Assembly: GCA_005772945.1 (NCBI GenBank)
Contig: SXIE01000154.1
Location: 1 to 18,884, forward strand
Direction: 5' to 3'
DNA: 18,884 nt
DNA from: Pseudomonadota bacterium
Lineage (GTDB): Bacteria > Myxococcota > UBA9042 > PHBI01
Positions 1 through 7,399 of this stretch are shown piece by piece; within the stretch, counting starts at the first letter, position 1, and the number at the start of each line of letters is the position of its first letter. The position numbers and the translations under genes were made by a program. The notes under the pieces are model-generated. The model worked only from the letters and a program-made list of their open reading frames with translations, made no database searches and was not told the origin of the DNA.

Positions 1-561
1 CCGGACGCACTGCCGGCGTCCCACTCGGTCTTCTGGGTCGCGCGCGCGCCCTTCAGCATGCAGAATCGCAACCCGCAGAATGAGACCCAGGACCTCGATT
101 TCCTCTACAGTCCGGCCGAGACGGTCGTCGGCGGCGGCAACGAACAGACGACGGCCTACGGCCTGACAAGCGGTCGCGCGCATTTCGCCGAGCTCGCGAG
201 CGGACGCGACACCGGGACGCCCGACGACGACGCGTGGGCGTCGGGCGAAGCGGGCAGCGGCCTCCAAGAGAGCCCGACCGAGGTGCGCTGCGTGGGGTTC
301 ACGCGCGCCGCCGATGGCACGGTGCAGGCCTGGGTCGACGGCGCGGCCGAAGGCGAGACCGCCGCCGCGAGCGCGCTCGCATCCACCTGGAGTGTCCTTG
401 GTGCTGGGCGCCCGTACGTGCGCGAGGTCCCCGGGCAAGGCGCGCGCGCCAACCACTTCGGCGGGACGCTGGGCGCCGTGATCATCGCGCCATCCGAGCT
501 CGACGCGACCACCGTCGCCAAGCTCCATGCGTGGGCACGCGGTCGTTTCCTGGCCCGCTGA
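1..561 (+). CDS. C-terminal part of a LamG/concanavalin-like domain protein (partial)
   Basis: The frame is open from the first base, so the N-terminus lies upstream of the window; 186 residues are visible before the TGA at 559-561. The visible part reads like the late strands of a LamG/concanavalin A-like jelly-roll: an opening strand HSVFWVARAP, a strand with a hairpin ending in DGTVQAWVDG, a FGGTLGAVIIAPSEL strand, and a final helix TVAKLHAWARGRF. This order (DG-x-x-x-x-W-V-DG, then G-x-I-A-E/A followed by a short helix containing HAW) is usual for such domains in secreted myxobacterial proteins, where they act as non-catalytic binding or adhesion modules. Substrate and full architecture cannot be seen. 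The fold assignment is inference from pattern; the coding call is firm because the frame stays open with consistent third-position GC. Confidence 0.7.
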   Translation, partial: PDALPASHSVFWVARAPFSMQNRNPQNETQDLDFLYSPAETVVGGGNEQTTAYGLTSGRAHFAELASGRDTGTPDDDAWASGEAGSGLQESPTEVRCVGFTRAADGTVQAWVDGAAEGETAAASALASTWSVLGAGRPYVREVPGQGARANHFGGTLGAVIIAPSELDATTVAKLHAWARGRFLAR

Positions 562-597
562 CGCGGGCGCGGAGACCCGCGTTTCAAGCCATGCGGA

Positions 598-638
598 GAC
601 CTTCTTGCGCAAGAAGGTCCACCTTCTTGCGCAAGAAG
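598..638. terminator. Long palindromic structure between convergent genes; candidate bidirectional terminator or tandem operator
   Basis: The 16-bp perfect palindrome CTTCTTGCGCAAGAAG occurs twice, at 601-616 and 623-638, 22 bp apart centre to centre. The first copy extends to a 22-bp perfect palindrome (598-619). Seen as a whole, 601-618 is the exact reverse complement of 621-638 with only CC between them, so RNA from either strand could form an 18-bp hairpin. It lies between the stop codons of two convergent genes (561 and 726), which suits a bidirectional terminator. The 22-bp spacing, about two helical turns, would also suit cooperative binding of a dimeric protein. There is no clear T-tract. 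The structure is seen directly; its role is inferred. Confidence 0.55.
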
Positions 639-725
639 TCGCGGCGACGCCGATTACCGCGGGATCGGACGAACAGCGGGGGGATGAACGGCGTGCGGTG
701 AACGGTGCGCGCCTCGTTCGCTTCC

Positions 726-1277
726 TCAAGGAGGGCCGGCGTCGACCGCAAACCACAGGATCGTCACGGCCCCGCCAGCCGTCGCCTTCCACATCGCCGG
801 CCCGAGGACGAGCCCGGCGCCGACCAGGCGCAGCTCGTCGTGGACCCGGCGAATGTACGCCGGGTTCTCCGGGAGATCGTAGTCGAGGATCACGGCGGGC
901 TCTCCGTCGATGAGCGACGGGCCAAGGTGCGTGGTGAACGGAAAGAGGCTCGGCCGACCGAGGAGGCGCGGCATGTTGACGCGGTTGACGCCGGTCCCGT
1001 GGTCGGGTCCCTCGGATTGGAAGGACTTGCCCTCCCACGGGAAGCTCGGCGACGCCGCGAAGCGCGTGAGCGCCTTTTGGAGAAGGGCGAGCGGCGGGCG
1101 CCCGAGCCCGCGCACGGCCAACATGCGGCCCGTCAGCGCCCCATCGAGCGCCTTGATGCGAGTCGGCGGCACAAGGCCCGTCGCGTAGCGCGCGCCGAGC
1201 GCGTCGTACGATTCGGCCGCGAGGTCGTCGAGCGTGAGGTGTGCAAGACCCGCGGAGGTGGACGCCGTCGCTCGCAT
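726..1277 (-). CDS. Uncharacterised protein, 183 aa
   Basis: I do not recognise a named family with certainty. The start at 1277 is preferred over the in-frame ATG at 1313 because AGGAG (minus strand, 1285-1289) sits 7 nt upstream. The protein is soluble, with no signal peptide or membrane segment. The N-terminal third is helical (HLTLDDLAAESYDALGARY); the C-terminal half is rich in beta strands and holds the most conserved-looking parts: GTGVNRVNM, a PSLIDGEPAVILDYDLPENP stretch, IRRVHDELRLVGAGLVLGP, and a terminal ILWFAVD strand. The D-G-x-P-x-x-x-L-D-Y and DELR...G-L-x-LG pattern suggests a small beta-barrel that binds a ligand, but that is a guess. It is convergent with the preceding LamG-like gene and divergent from the lipoprotein gene at 1441. 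Confidence 0.75.
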   Translation of the reverse strand: MRATASTSAGLAHLTLDDLAAESYDALGARYATGLVPPTRIKALDGALTGRMLAVRGLGRPPLALLQKALTRFAASPSFPWEGKSFQSEGPDHGTGVNRVNMPRLLGRPSLFPFTTHLGPSLIDGEPAVILDYDLPENPAYIRRVHDELRLVGAGLVLGPAMWKATAGGAVTILWFAVDAGPP

Positions 1278-1389
1278 ATCGGGGCTCCTGGAGGTGCGTG
1301 CGTGAATCGGCATAGCCGACCCGCGGGCGCTTGAGAAGCCTCGACGTCAGCGGCGGGCAAGCGCCGCGCTCTCCGCGAGCGATTTCGCC

Positions 1390-1419
1390 TTGGATCAGTT
1401 TCCGGGGGGCTGCTACTGT
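1390..1419 (+). promoter_or_regulatory. Candidate promoter for the 1441 lipoprotein gene
   Basis: TTGGAT (1390-1395) and TACTGT (1414-1419) are separated by 18 bp, and the second box is preceded by TGC, giving an extended -10 layout. It lies 21 bp before the start codon, in the 163-bp divergent intergenic region. Each hexamer matches the sigma-70 consensus at only three positions, so this is tentative. The rest of 1278-1440 shows nothing else clear. Confidence 0.3.
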
Positions 1420-1440
1420 CCGCCGCGCGGAGGTGGGGTG

Positions 1441-2508
1441 ATGCGGAACACGTCGTCGATGTGGCTCGTGGCGGTTGGCTTGGGGTGGTGCGCTGCGGCA
1501 TGCTCGCCCGATACGACCGGCGCGACCGGCGTGACCGGCGCGACCGACGCGGCCCCGTCCGACGCCGCCGACACCGCGCAGGTGACGACCGCTCCCGACG
1601 GGACCACCACCGCGGGCACCGAGACCAGCGCCGAGACGACCGTCCCGCCGAGCACGCTCGTCGATCCCCACTGCATCGATGGGCTCTACGACGAGGCCGT
1701 CCAGGCCGACACGCCCGACCTCGCGGCGCTCGAAGCCAGCTACACCGCGGCCGGCGTCCGCACCTTCGTCGACCAGGTGCTCGGCCTGCGCTACCCGCTC
1801 GGCCAGCACCTCGTCCAGCAGGCGGTCGCCAAAGCCGCCGGCGGCAACTGCATCGACATGTTCGTGGGCGACACCTCGCGCGCGGACAGAGTCCTCATGA
1901 GCCTCTCGACCATCGTCCACGAGTGCGCGCACATGCTCGACAACGCGCTCTCGAGCTTCAACAAGCGCACGTATCGCATCCGCGCCGACCTGGACTTCCA
2001 GTGCACGCGCCAAGCGGACGCCCCCGCGCGCAGCCTCATCAACGAGGACGCGTACAGCGCCCTCAAGCCGGACGACTCCTATAAGGATGTGTATCTCGAC
2101 GGGGATCCGAACGACAACACCTTCGATTCGGGCGACCAGGGCTACGACATGCTGCTCGAGGAGGCGGTGCAGTACGTCAACTCGCTGGCGACCGACTGGA
2201 CCCTGCGGGACTCGCACGGCCCGTGGACGATCACCGCCAAGGACGGGATCCTGACGCTGCTTTGGTACCTCGAGCGCTACCTCCGCATGACGCGCCTCGA
2301 GTACCCCGAGACCTATGCGGCGCTCACGTCGAGCACGTGTTGGCGCCAGGCGACGCTGACCGTCTGGGGCCGCGCCTGGATGTACCTCGATCGCGCCGAA
2401 GACGACCGCACGCTCGGCATCGATGACCAAGAGATCCGCGCGCTGGTCCTGGATCCGGATCTGCTCGGCGAGATCCAGCGCCTGCGCGACGCCGAGGGGT
2501 GCGACTGA
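1441..2508 (+). CDS. Putative HExxH zinc metallopeptidase lipoprotein, 355 aa
   Basis: The ATG at 1441 follows GGAGG (1429-1433) with 7-nt spacing. The product begins with a signal peptide ending in a lipobox-like AAAC (Cys21), so it is probably lipidated and anchored in the cell envelope. Residues 22-70 form a Thr/Ala/Asp-rich spacer. The globular part (about 75-355) contains STIVHECAHML with HECAH at residues 160-164, matching the HExxH zinc-binding and catalytic motif of metallopeptidases. LLEEAVQYVNSLA (Glu240/Glu241), about 77 residues on, could provide the third zinc ligand, as in gluzincins. Several cysteines (78, 137, 188, 300 and near the C-terminus) could form disulfides outside the cytoplasm. 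I cannot place it in a named peptidase family. Activity is inferred from the motif; a non-proteolytic relative is possible. Confidence 0.8.
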   Translation: MRNTSSMWLVAVGLGWCAAACSPDTTGATGVTGATDAAPSDAADTAQVTTAPDGTTTAGTETSAETTVPPSTLVDPHCIDGLYDEAVQADTPDLAALEASYTAAGVRTFVDQVLGLRYPLGQHLVQQAVAKAAGGNCIDMFVGDTSRADRVLMSLSTIVHECAHMLDNALSSFNKRTYRIRADLDFQCTRQADAPARSLINEDAYSALKPDDSYKDVYLDGDPNDNTFDSGDQGYDMLLEEAVQYVNSLATDWTLRDSHGPWTITAKDGILTLLWYLERYLRMTRLEYPETYAALTSSTCWRQATLTVWGRAWMYLDRAEDDRTLGIDDQEIRALVLDPDLLGEIQRLRDAEGCD

Positions 2509-2570
2509 CGCGTGCGAGCATCGGCTCCGGTGCGCTTGCCGACGCGCGCGAGGCATTGCATGATCCGCGC

Positions 2571-2921
2571 ATGAATCGGGTCGGCTGGGCCTTGGCGTTC
2601 ACGTGTCTTCTGGCGCTCGTAGGTCTCTCGGGACGCGGCGGGTCGTGCGCGCCCGCGGCGCATGCCGACGAGGGCCCGGGCCCACGGGACCCGCCTCGCC
2701 CGCAGGTCATCAGGGTCCAGACCGACACCGCGCCGCCGAGCGTGCAGCCTACCAGTCCGGGCTTCGACCCCGCCAACGCGAGCGCGCCGCCGCTTCCCGA
2801 GCCTGCCGATGCGACGTCGAACGCGACCGCCAAGTCCGGCTGTAACGCCATTCCGTTCGTCTTGCCGTTCATCGGCGTGCTTGGACTGCTTTGGCTGCGC
2901 ATGAAGAAGACGATGAAATGA
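2571..2921 (+). CDS. Small secreted protein with MYXO-CTERM-type sorting tail, 116 aa
   Basis: The start at 2571 gives a clean signal peptide (MNRVGWALAFTCLLALVGL...) with a probable cleavage site after AHA near residue 33. An in-frame ATG at 2499 would overlap the previous gene and add a charged extension before the signal, so it is less likely. The mature part is a short Pro/Ala/Asp-rich linker with no recognisable domain. The C-terminus is a Cys (residue 91), then FVLPFIGVLGLLWL and the basic end RMKKTMK. This Cys-hydrophobic-basic layout matches the MYXO-CTERM signals processed by myxosortases, which move proteins to the outer surface. The tail fit is good but not perfect, since a Gly-rich or Ser-rich stretch usually follows the Cys. 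It lies upstream of a second protein with the same kind of tail. Confidence 0.7.
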   Translation: MNRVGWALAFTCLLALVGLSGRGGSCAPAAHADEGPGPRDPPRPQVIRVQTDTAPPSVQPTSPGFDPANASAPPLPEPADATSNATAKSGCNAIPFVLPFIGVLGLLWLRMKKTMK

Positions 2922-2932
2922 GCAGGGGGCCC

Positions 2933-2946
2933 CACGCATCCGCGTG
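2933..2946. terminator. Small hairpin between the two MYXO-CTERM genes
   Basis: CACGC (2933-2937) and GCGTG (2942-2946) can form a 5-bp hairpin with an ATCC loop, preceded by GGGGGCCCC. It lies 12 nt after the stop of the first gene. No T-tract follows, so it may weaken rather than stop transcription, or be incidental. Confidence 0.2.
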
Positions 2947-2983
2947 AGGCGTTTCAGGTCTCGATGGAGAGGAGTTCGAGTCG

Positions 2984-3442
2984 ATGAAAAGCACCATCCT
3001 GGTCGGTTTGGCGATGTTCCTGAGCGACACCACGCGCGCGCGCGCCGATATCCCGCCGCCGAGCGACTACGTCGAGAGCTGCACGGTCGCGAAACAGCAG
3101 ACGGGCGGCAAGGAGTGTGTCGCGTGCAACGCCTGGCACGGCGAGCGCGACAAGTGCGAAAAGAGCGTCGGAACCAAGGGTTACGAGCACGTCTGCAAGA
3201 GCTGGGGCGCCTCGGCGTGGGACGAGGTCTGGTGCAAGACGGGCGCGGCGAAGCCGGAGGTCGTGCCGTCGACCCCCGTGGCGCCCGACGCAGGAACGAC
3301 CGACAAGCCCGCCGAGCAGCCGATGCCCAAGACGGCCGACGTGCCGGCCCCCAAGAAGTCCAACTGCGCAGGTGGCGGTGCCGAGACCGCGCTCGGAGTC
3401 GCCGCCGCGCTCTGGCTCCTCGCGCGCAAGCGCTGCGCCTGA
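2984..3442 (+). CDS. Cys-rich secreted protein with MYXO-CTERM tail, 152 aa
   Basis: The ATG at 2984 follows GGAG (2971-2974), 9 nt upstream. A short signal peptide ends near ARA (about residue 22). The mature N-terminal domain (about 22-87) begins DIPPPSDYVESCTV and holds six cysteines, ending in SWGASAWDEVWCKTG. I recall short Cys-rich proteins with a PPP-x-x-Y-V-E-x-C start and a GAS-x-W-x-EVWC end as recurrent in myxobacteria. A Pro/Ala/Thr-rich linker (about 88-125) leads to NCAGGG (Cys128), a hydrophobic stretch ALGVAAALWLLA and the basic end RKRCA, a good MYXO-CTERM sorting signal. The protein is therefore expected on the outer surface. The DUF5690-type transporter starts 1 nt after its stop codon, so the two are probably translated from one mRNA. 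Confidence 0.82.
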   Translation: MKSTILVGLAMFLSDTTRARADIPPPSDYVESCTVAKQQTGGKECVACNAWHGERDKCEKSVGTKGYEHVCKSWGASAWDEVWCKTGAAKPEVVPSTPVAPDAGTTDKPAEQPMPKTADVPAPKKSNCAGGGAETALGVAAALWLLARKRCA

Positions 3443-3443
3443 G

Positions 3444-4763
3444 GTGACGGCGTCCGCGCCCGCAACCCCGCGCGAGGGGCGCGTCACGCGCGGCCTTCGT
3501 CGGGCGCATCCGGCGGTGTTCTCCGCGTATGCGATCATCGCGGCGTTCGCGACGTACTTCTGCATGTACGCGTTCCGCAAGCCCTTCACGGCCGGGACGT
3601 TCGACGGCTCGGTCGACCTCGGGCCGCTCGGCGACCTCGGGATGAAGTCCCTCTTCGTCGTGAGCCAGGTCTTTGGCTACATGATCTCGAAGTGGGCGGG
3701 CATCAAGATCGTGAGCGAGATGACGGGCGCCCGCCGGGGCGTCGCGCTGGTCGTGCTGATCGGCATCGCCGAGCTCGCGCTGGCCCTCTTCGCCGTCACG
3801 CCCGCGCCCTGGAGTGCCGTCTGGCTCTTCGTCAACGGCCTTCCCCTCGGCATGGTGTGGGGGCTCGTCTTCGGATTCCTCGAGGGACGCAAGACGACCG
3901 AGGCGCTCGGCGCCGGCCTCTCGGCGAGCTTTATCGTGGCGTCGGGCGTGGTCAAGACGATCGGGCTCGGGGTCGTGAACGCCGGCGTGTCCGAGGCCGC
4001 GATGCCGGTCGTGGTCGGCGCGATGTTCTTTCCGGCCTTCGTCTTCTTCGTTTGGATGCTCACGCAACTGCCGCGCCCCACCGCCGAGGACGAAGCCCTG
4101 CGCGTGAGGCGCGAGCCGATGGACAAGAAGGCCCGCCGCGCGTTCTTCGTCGCCTTCCTGCCGGGCCTGCTGCCGCTGACCATTCTCCATTTCCTGCTGA
4201 CCGCGCTGCGCGGCGTGCGCGACGACTTCGCGGTCGATATCTGGAAGGACCTCGGCGAAACGAAGCCGGAGCTCCTCACCCTCACCGAGATCCCGGTCGC
4301 CTTCGGCGTCATGATCGGCCTCGCCCTGCTCATGCTCGTCAAGGACAACCGCCGCGCCCTCGTGGTCGTGCAGGCGCTCATGGCTGTCGGCTCGGCGCTG
4401 CTCGGGCTCGCCACGCTCGCGTTCGACGCCGGGCTCCTCTCGCCCGCGGTCTGGATGATCCTCGTCGGCCTCGGGACCTACCTCGCCTACGTCCCCTTCG
4501 GCTCGATGCTCTTCGACCGCCTCATCGCCGCCGTCGGCTGGGTCGGCACCGCCGGCTTCATGATCTACGTGTCGGACGCCGTCGGCTACCTCGGCCAGGT
4601 CGCCGTCACCGCGTACCAGAGCCTCGGCAGCGGGCAGCTCTCGTGGCTCGAGTTCTTCCGCGCCCTGACCTACGTGACCTCCGTCGTCTGCGTCGTGGCC
4701 TTCCTTTGGGGCATGTACTACTTCGCGCGCAAGGCCCACGCCCGCCCGCGCCCGGAAGTGTGA
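3444..4763 (+). CDS. DUF5690-type MFS-like membrane transporter, 439 aa
   Basis: The GTG at 3444 is the only in-frame start shortly after the previous stop and fits the family length; no good Shine-Dalgarno is visible, consistent with translational coupling. The protein has about twelve hydrophobic segments arranged like the major facilitator superfamily. The N-terminal signature FATYFCMYAFRKPFTAGTF (residues 35-53) and the WAGIKIVSEMTGARR region are what I recall of the DUF5690 family, known from Bacteroidetes and some other bacteria and of unknown substrate. Conserved-looking loops include GLVFGFLEGRKTTEALGAGL and ILHFLLTALRGVRDDFAVDI. It probably resides in the inner membrane. The tight link to a surface-sorted Cys-rich protein is notable, but no substrate can be proposed from sequence alone. 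Confidence 0.88.
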   Translation: MTASAPATPREGRVTRGLRRAHPAVFSAYAIIAAFATYFCMYAFRKPFTAGTFDGSVDLGPLGDLGMKSLFVVSQVFGYMISKWAGIKIVSEMTGARRGVALVVLIGIAELALALFAVTPAPWSAVWLFVNGLPLGMVWGLVFGFLEGRKTTEALGAGLSASFIVASGVVKTIGLGVVNAGVSEAAMPVVVGAMFFPAFVFFVWMLTQLPRPTAEDEALRVRREPMDKKARRAFFVAFLPGLLPLTILHFLLTALRGVRDDFAVDIWKDLGETKPELLTLTEIPVAFGVMIGLALLMLVKDNRRALVVVQALMAVGSALLGLATLAFDAGLLSPAVWMILVGLGTYLAYVPFGSMLFDRLIAAVGWVGTAGFMIYVSDAVGYLGQVAVTAYQSLGSGQLSWLEFFRALTYVTSVVCVVAFLWGMYYFARKAHARPRPEV

Positions 4764-4810
4764 TCCACGTTCACGCTTGCGTGCGCCGGGCGTCGCGAGA
4801 TTGGTTGGCC

Positions 4811-4856
4811 GCCCCCGGAACTTTTCTCGCACGTCGGTGTCGCTTGCCCCCGGAAC
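4811..4856 (+). promoter_or_regulatory. Tandem GCCCCCGGAAC boxes upstream of the VIT-VWA gene
   Basis: GCCCCCGGAAC occurs at 4811-4821 and 4846-4856, a 35-bp period, within the 142-bp gap before the VIT-VWA gene. GGAAC is the usual -35 core of ECF-sigma promoters; after the first copy a GTC lies 17 nt downstream (4839-4841), which fits an ECF layout loosely. The repeat could instead be a pair of activator sites. The repetition is seen; the role is inferred. Nothing else stands out in this gap. Confidence 0.3.
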
Positions 4857-4905
4857 GACCCCGGCCCGCCTCGTCGGCGCGCCGGCCCCACGTCTGGAGG
4901 CTCGC

Positions 4906-7302
4906 ATGCGTCACGCCGCTCGGCTCGCGGTCATGGCCGCTCTTTGTCTCGTCCTCGGCGCGCGCGCGTCCGCCTCCCACGCGGCCGAGCTGGCACCGCT
5001 CGATCGAACGGAAGCGCCGAGCCTGGTCCTCGCGGGGGGCGCCCAACTCCCGCTGCGCGAAGTGCGGTACGACGTCGACGTCAGCGGCGTCGTCGCCCGT
5101 GTGCACCTGACCCAGACCTACGAAGGCCCGAGCAGCGGACCGGCCGTCGACGCCGACTACGTCTTCCCGCTCTCGACGCGCGCGGCCGTCTATGCCCTGA
5201 CGATGCAGGTCGGCGCCCGCACCATCCAAGGGCTCGTCAAGGAGCGCGCCTCCGCCGCCTCCGCCTACGAAGCAGCCCGCGCGCAGGGCCAGGTCGCCTC
5301 GCTCCTCGAGCAGCAGCGCCCGAACGTCTTCCAGATGCGGGTCGCGAACATCCGCTCTGGCCAGGTCGTCCAGGTCGAGGTCGACTACGTCGAGCTGCTC
5401 GTCCCGACCGAAGGGGTCTACCACCTCGTCGTCCCGGGCGCGGTCGGCGAGCGCTACGAAGCCGCCCCGTCCGCTCTCGCCGGCGACCTCGCCGTGACCG
5501 CGCCGCGGGTCCCCGCCACGGGCGACACCGCGAGCCTCGCCTGGCGCGAGATTTCCATCCACCTCGAAGGCGGCGTCCCGGTGCAGTGGGTCGACTCGTC
5601 GACCCACGCGATCGTCCAGACGCCACACGACGACAGCGTCGACGTGGGGCTCGCCGACGCCGAGCTCGATCCGCGTCGCGACTTCGAGCTCGTCTACACT
5701 CTCGGCAGCGACGACTTCGGCACCGGCGTTTTGCGCTTCGACGCCGACGGCGAGCGCTACTTCCTGGCCATGGTCCAGCCTCCCGAGCGCATGGCGCCCG
5801 ACCAGATCCCGCCCCGCGAGCTCGTCTTCGTCCTCGACACCTCGGGCTCGATGGACGGCTTCCCGATCGAGACGGCGCGCGCGCTCGTCCGCCGCATGGT
5901 GAGCGACCTGCGCCCCGTCGATCGCTTCAACGTGCTCGCCTTCGCCGGCAGCGCCGAGGTTCTCGCGCCGGCGAGCCTTGCACCGACACGCAAGAATCTC
6001 GACGCCGCCGAGGCCTTCCTGACCGGCCTCGGCGCAGGCGGCGGCACCGACCTCCGCTCTGCGCTCCGCGCCGCCTTCGAGCTCCCGCCCGCCGGCCCGC
6101 ACCTCGCGCGCACCTTCGCCATCGTCACCGACGGCTACGTCGACGCCGAGCCCGCGACGTTCGAGCTCATCCGCCAGCGCGCCGGTGACGCGAGCGTCTT
6201 CACCTTCGGCATCGGCGAGAGCGTCAACCGCTACCTCATCGAGGGCATGGCGCACGCCGGCCAGGGACAGGCCTTCATCTGCACGTCCGCGGCCCGCGCC
6301 GCCGCCGTCGCCGACGACTTCCGCGACGCCATCGACGCCCCCGCGCTCACCAACGTCCGCATCGCCTTCGAGGGCCTCGACGCCTACGACCTCGAGCCCG
6401 CGGCCGTCCCAGACGTCTATGCGCATCGCCCCGTATTCGTGCTCGGCAAATACACGACGATCCGCCCCGACGCCGCCATCGTCGTCTCAGGTCAGACGGG
6501 CCGCGGCCCATGGTCCGGCCGGACCGCTCTGGCGGCCGCCCCGCCGAGCCCGCGCAACGCCGCGCTGCGCACGCTGTGGGCGCGTGAACGTGTTTCACGG
6601 ATCTCCGATAGCGCCCCCGAAACCCCCGAGACCAAAGCCCAGGTCACCGCGCTCGGGCTGCGCCATAGCCTCATGACCGCCCACACGAGCTTCGTGGCGA
6701 TCGACGACGGCGCCGAGGTCGCCGCCGCAGCCCCCGCGAACCCAGCGCCCGAGGCGTCCTTCGGCGCGCTCCATGGCGCCGGTGGCGGTGGCGCCAGCGG
6801 CCTTCTCGGCACCGTAGGGGGCGGCGGTCAGAGCCTCGGCGTCATCGGCGGCATCGATTCGGGCGGCGGCCTCGGCTTCGCCGGCGGCGGTCCAGCCATG
6901 CCGGGCGGATCCTCGGCGGGTCCTGCGCAGCGCGCGATCCCGGTCGCGGTCGTCAAGCTCGAGCCGCGGGCCGAGGCCGCCTCCACCGCCTGGATCACCG
7001 AGGTGCGTGCCCTCCTGAAGCGCCGCGCCGGCGCCCTACGAGCGTGCGTCGAAGTCGCTCTCGCCAAGGACCCCAGTATCGGCCGTGCGGGCAGCCACTT
7101 CGTCGGCACGATCGCGCTCACGCTGATCCAGAACCCGAGCGAACCCAACGCGATGCATCAGACGAACGTCAAGGCGACCCTGACGCTCCTACCCGATGAG
7201 CCCTTGCGCTGCCTCGAGCGGGTCGTGCGCCGGATCCGCTTCCCGGCGACCGTCGTCGTCCCGCTCGTCCTTCAGATCGCGCTCGATCTGCGGCGCTCCT
7301 GA
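4906..7302 (+). CDS. Secreted VIT-VWA domain protein with AgmX/PglI-like C-terminal domain, 798 aa
   Basis: The ATG at 4906 follows GGAGG (4896-4900) with 5-nt spacing and gives a signal peptide ending near SASHAA (residue 27). Residues about 45-165 form a vault/inter-alpha-trypsin (VIT) domain: REVRYDVDVSGVVARVHLTQ, then DADYVFPL, then the strand ending VVQVEVDYVE. A von Willebrand A domain follows (about 300-480) with a complete metal-ion site: DTSGS at 311-315, Thr381 in GGGTDL, and Asp409 in IVTDGY. A Gly-rich linker spans about 624-665. The last 115 residues (ALLKRRAGALRACVEVAL ... LRCLERVVRRIRFP) resemble the AgmX/PglI C-terminal domain linked in myxobacteria to gliding-related and other envelope proteins. 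A metal-dependent adhesion or scaffold role in the envelope is likely; the partner is unknown. Confidence 0.92.
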   Translation: MRHAARLAVMAALCLVLGARASASHAAELAPLDRTEAPSLVLAGGAQLPLREVRYDVDVSGVVARVHLTQTYEGPSSGPAVDADYVFPLSTRAAVYALTMQVGARTIQGLVKERASAASAYEAARAQGQVASLLEQQRPNVFQMRVANIRSGQVVQVEVDYVELLVPTEGVYHLVVPGAVGERYEAAPSALAGDLAVTAPRVPATGDTASLAWREISIHLEGGVPVQWVDSSTHAIVQTPHDDSVDVGLADAELDPRRDFELVYTLGSDDFGTGVLRFDADGERYFLAMVQPPERMAPDQIPPRELVFVLDTSGSMDGFPIETARALVRRMVSDLRPVDRFNVLAFAGSAEVLAPASLAPTRKNLDAAEAFLTGLGAGGGTDLRSALRAAFELPPAGPHLARTFAIVTDGYVDAEPATFELIRQRAGDASVFTFGIGESVNRYLIEGMAHAGQGQAFICTSAARAAAVADDFRDAIDAPALTNVRIAFEGLDAYDLEPAAVPDVYAHRPVFVLGKYTTIRPDAAIVVSGQTGRGPWSGRTALAAAPPSPRNAALRTLWARERVSRISDSAPETPETKAQVTALGLRHSLMTAHTSFVAIDDGAEVAAAAPANPAPEASFGALHGAGGGGASGLLGTVGGGGQSLGVIGGIDSGGGLGFAGGGPAMPGGSSAGPAQRAIPVAVVKLEPRAEAASTAWITEVRALLKRRAGALRACVEVALAKDPSIGRAGSHFVGTIALTLIQNPSEPNAMHQTNVKATLTLLPDEPLRCLERVVRRIRFPATVVVPLVLQIALDLRRS

Positions 7303-7399
7303 TTCCCCGTTCGTCGTGTTGTCGTCGGCGTCATCGTTGCATCCGGCTGCAAGTATCGAAGAAGGACGCCGAGACCCAGGTTGCGCCACGCCATCGACC
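7303..7399. other. Convergent intergenic gap, no strong terminator
   Basis: The 97 bp between the convergent VIT-VWA and HupE/UreJ-type genes contain only a very short TTGCA/TGCAA inverted repeat near 7336-7351. I see no convincing intrinsic terminator or other feature. Confidence 0.3.

Noticed and set aside
2313..4907. Very long minus-strand open frame (864 codons)
   Set aside because: It runs antisense to four well-supported plus-strand genes and has a composition rich in Arg, Glu, His and Asp typical of the opposite frame of GC-rich genes; no domain is recognisable.
4771..6426. Long minus-strand open frame antisense to the VIT-VWA gene
   Set aside because: The plus strand encodes clear VIT and VWA motifs; the antisense product has shadow-like composition and no domain.
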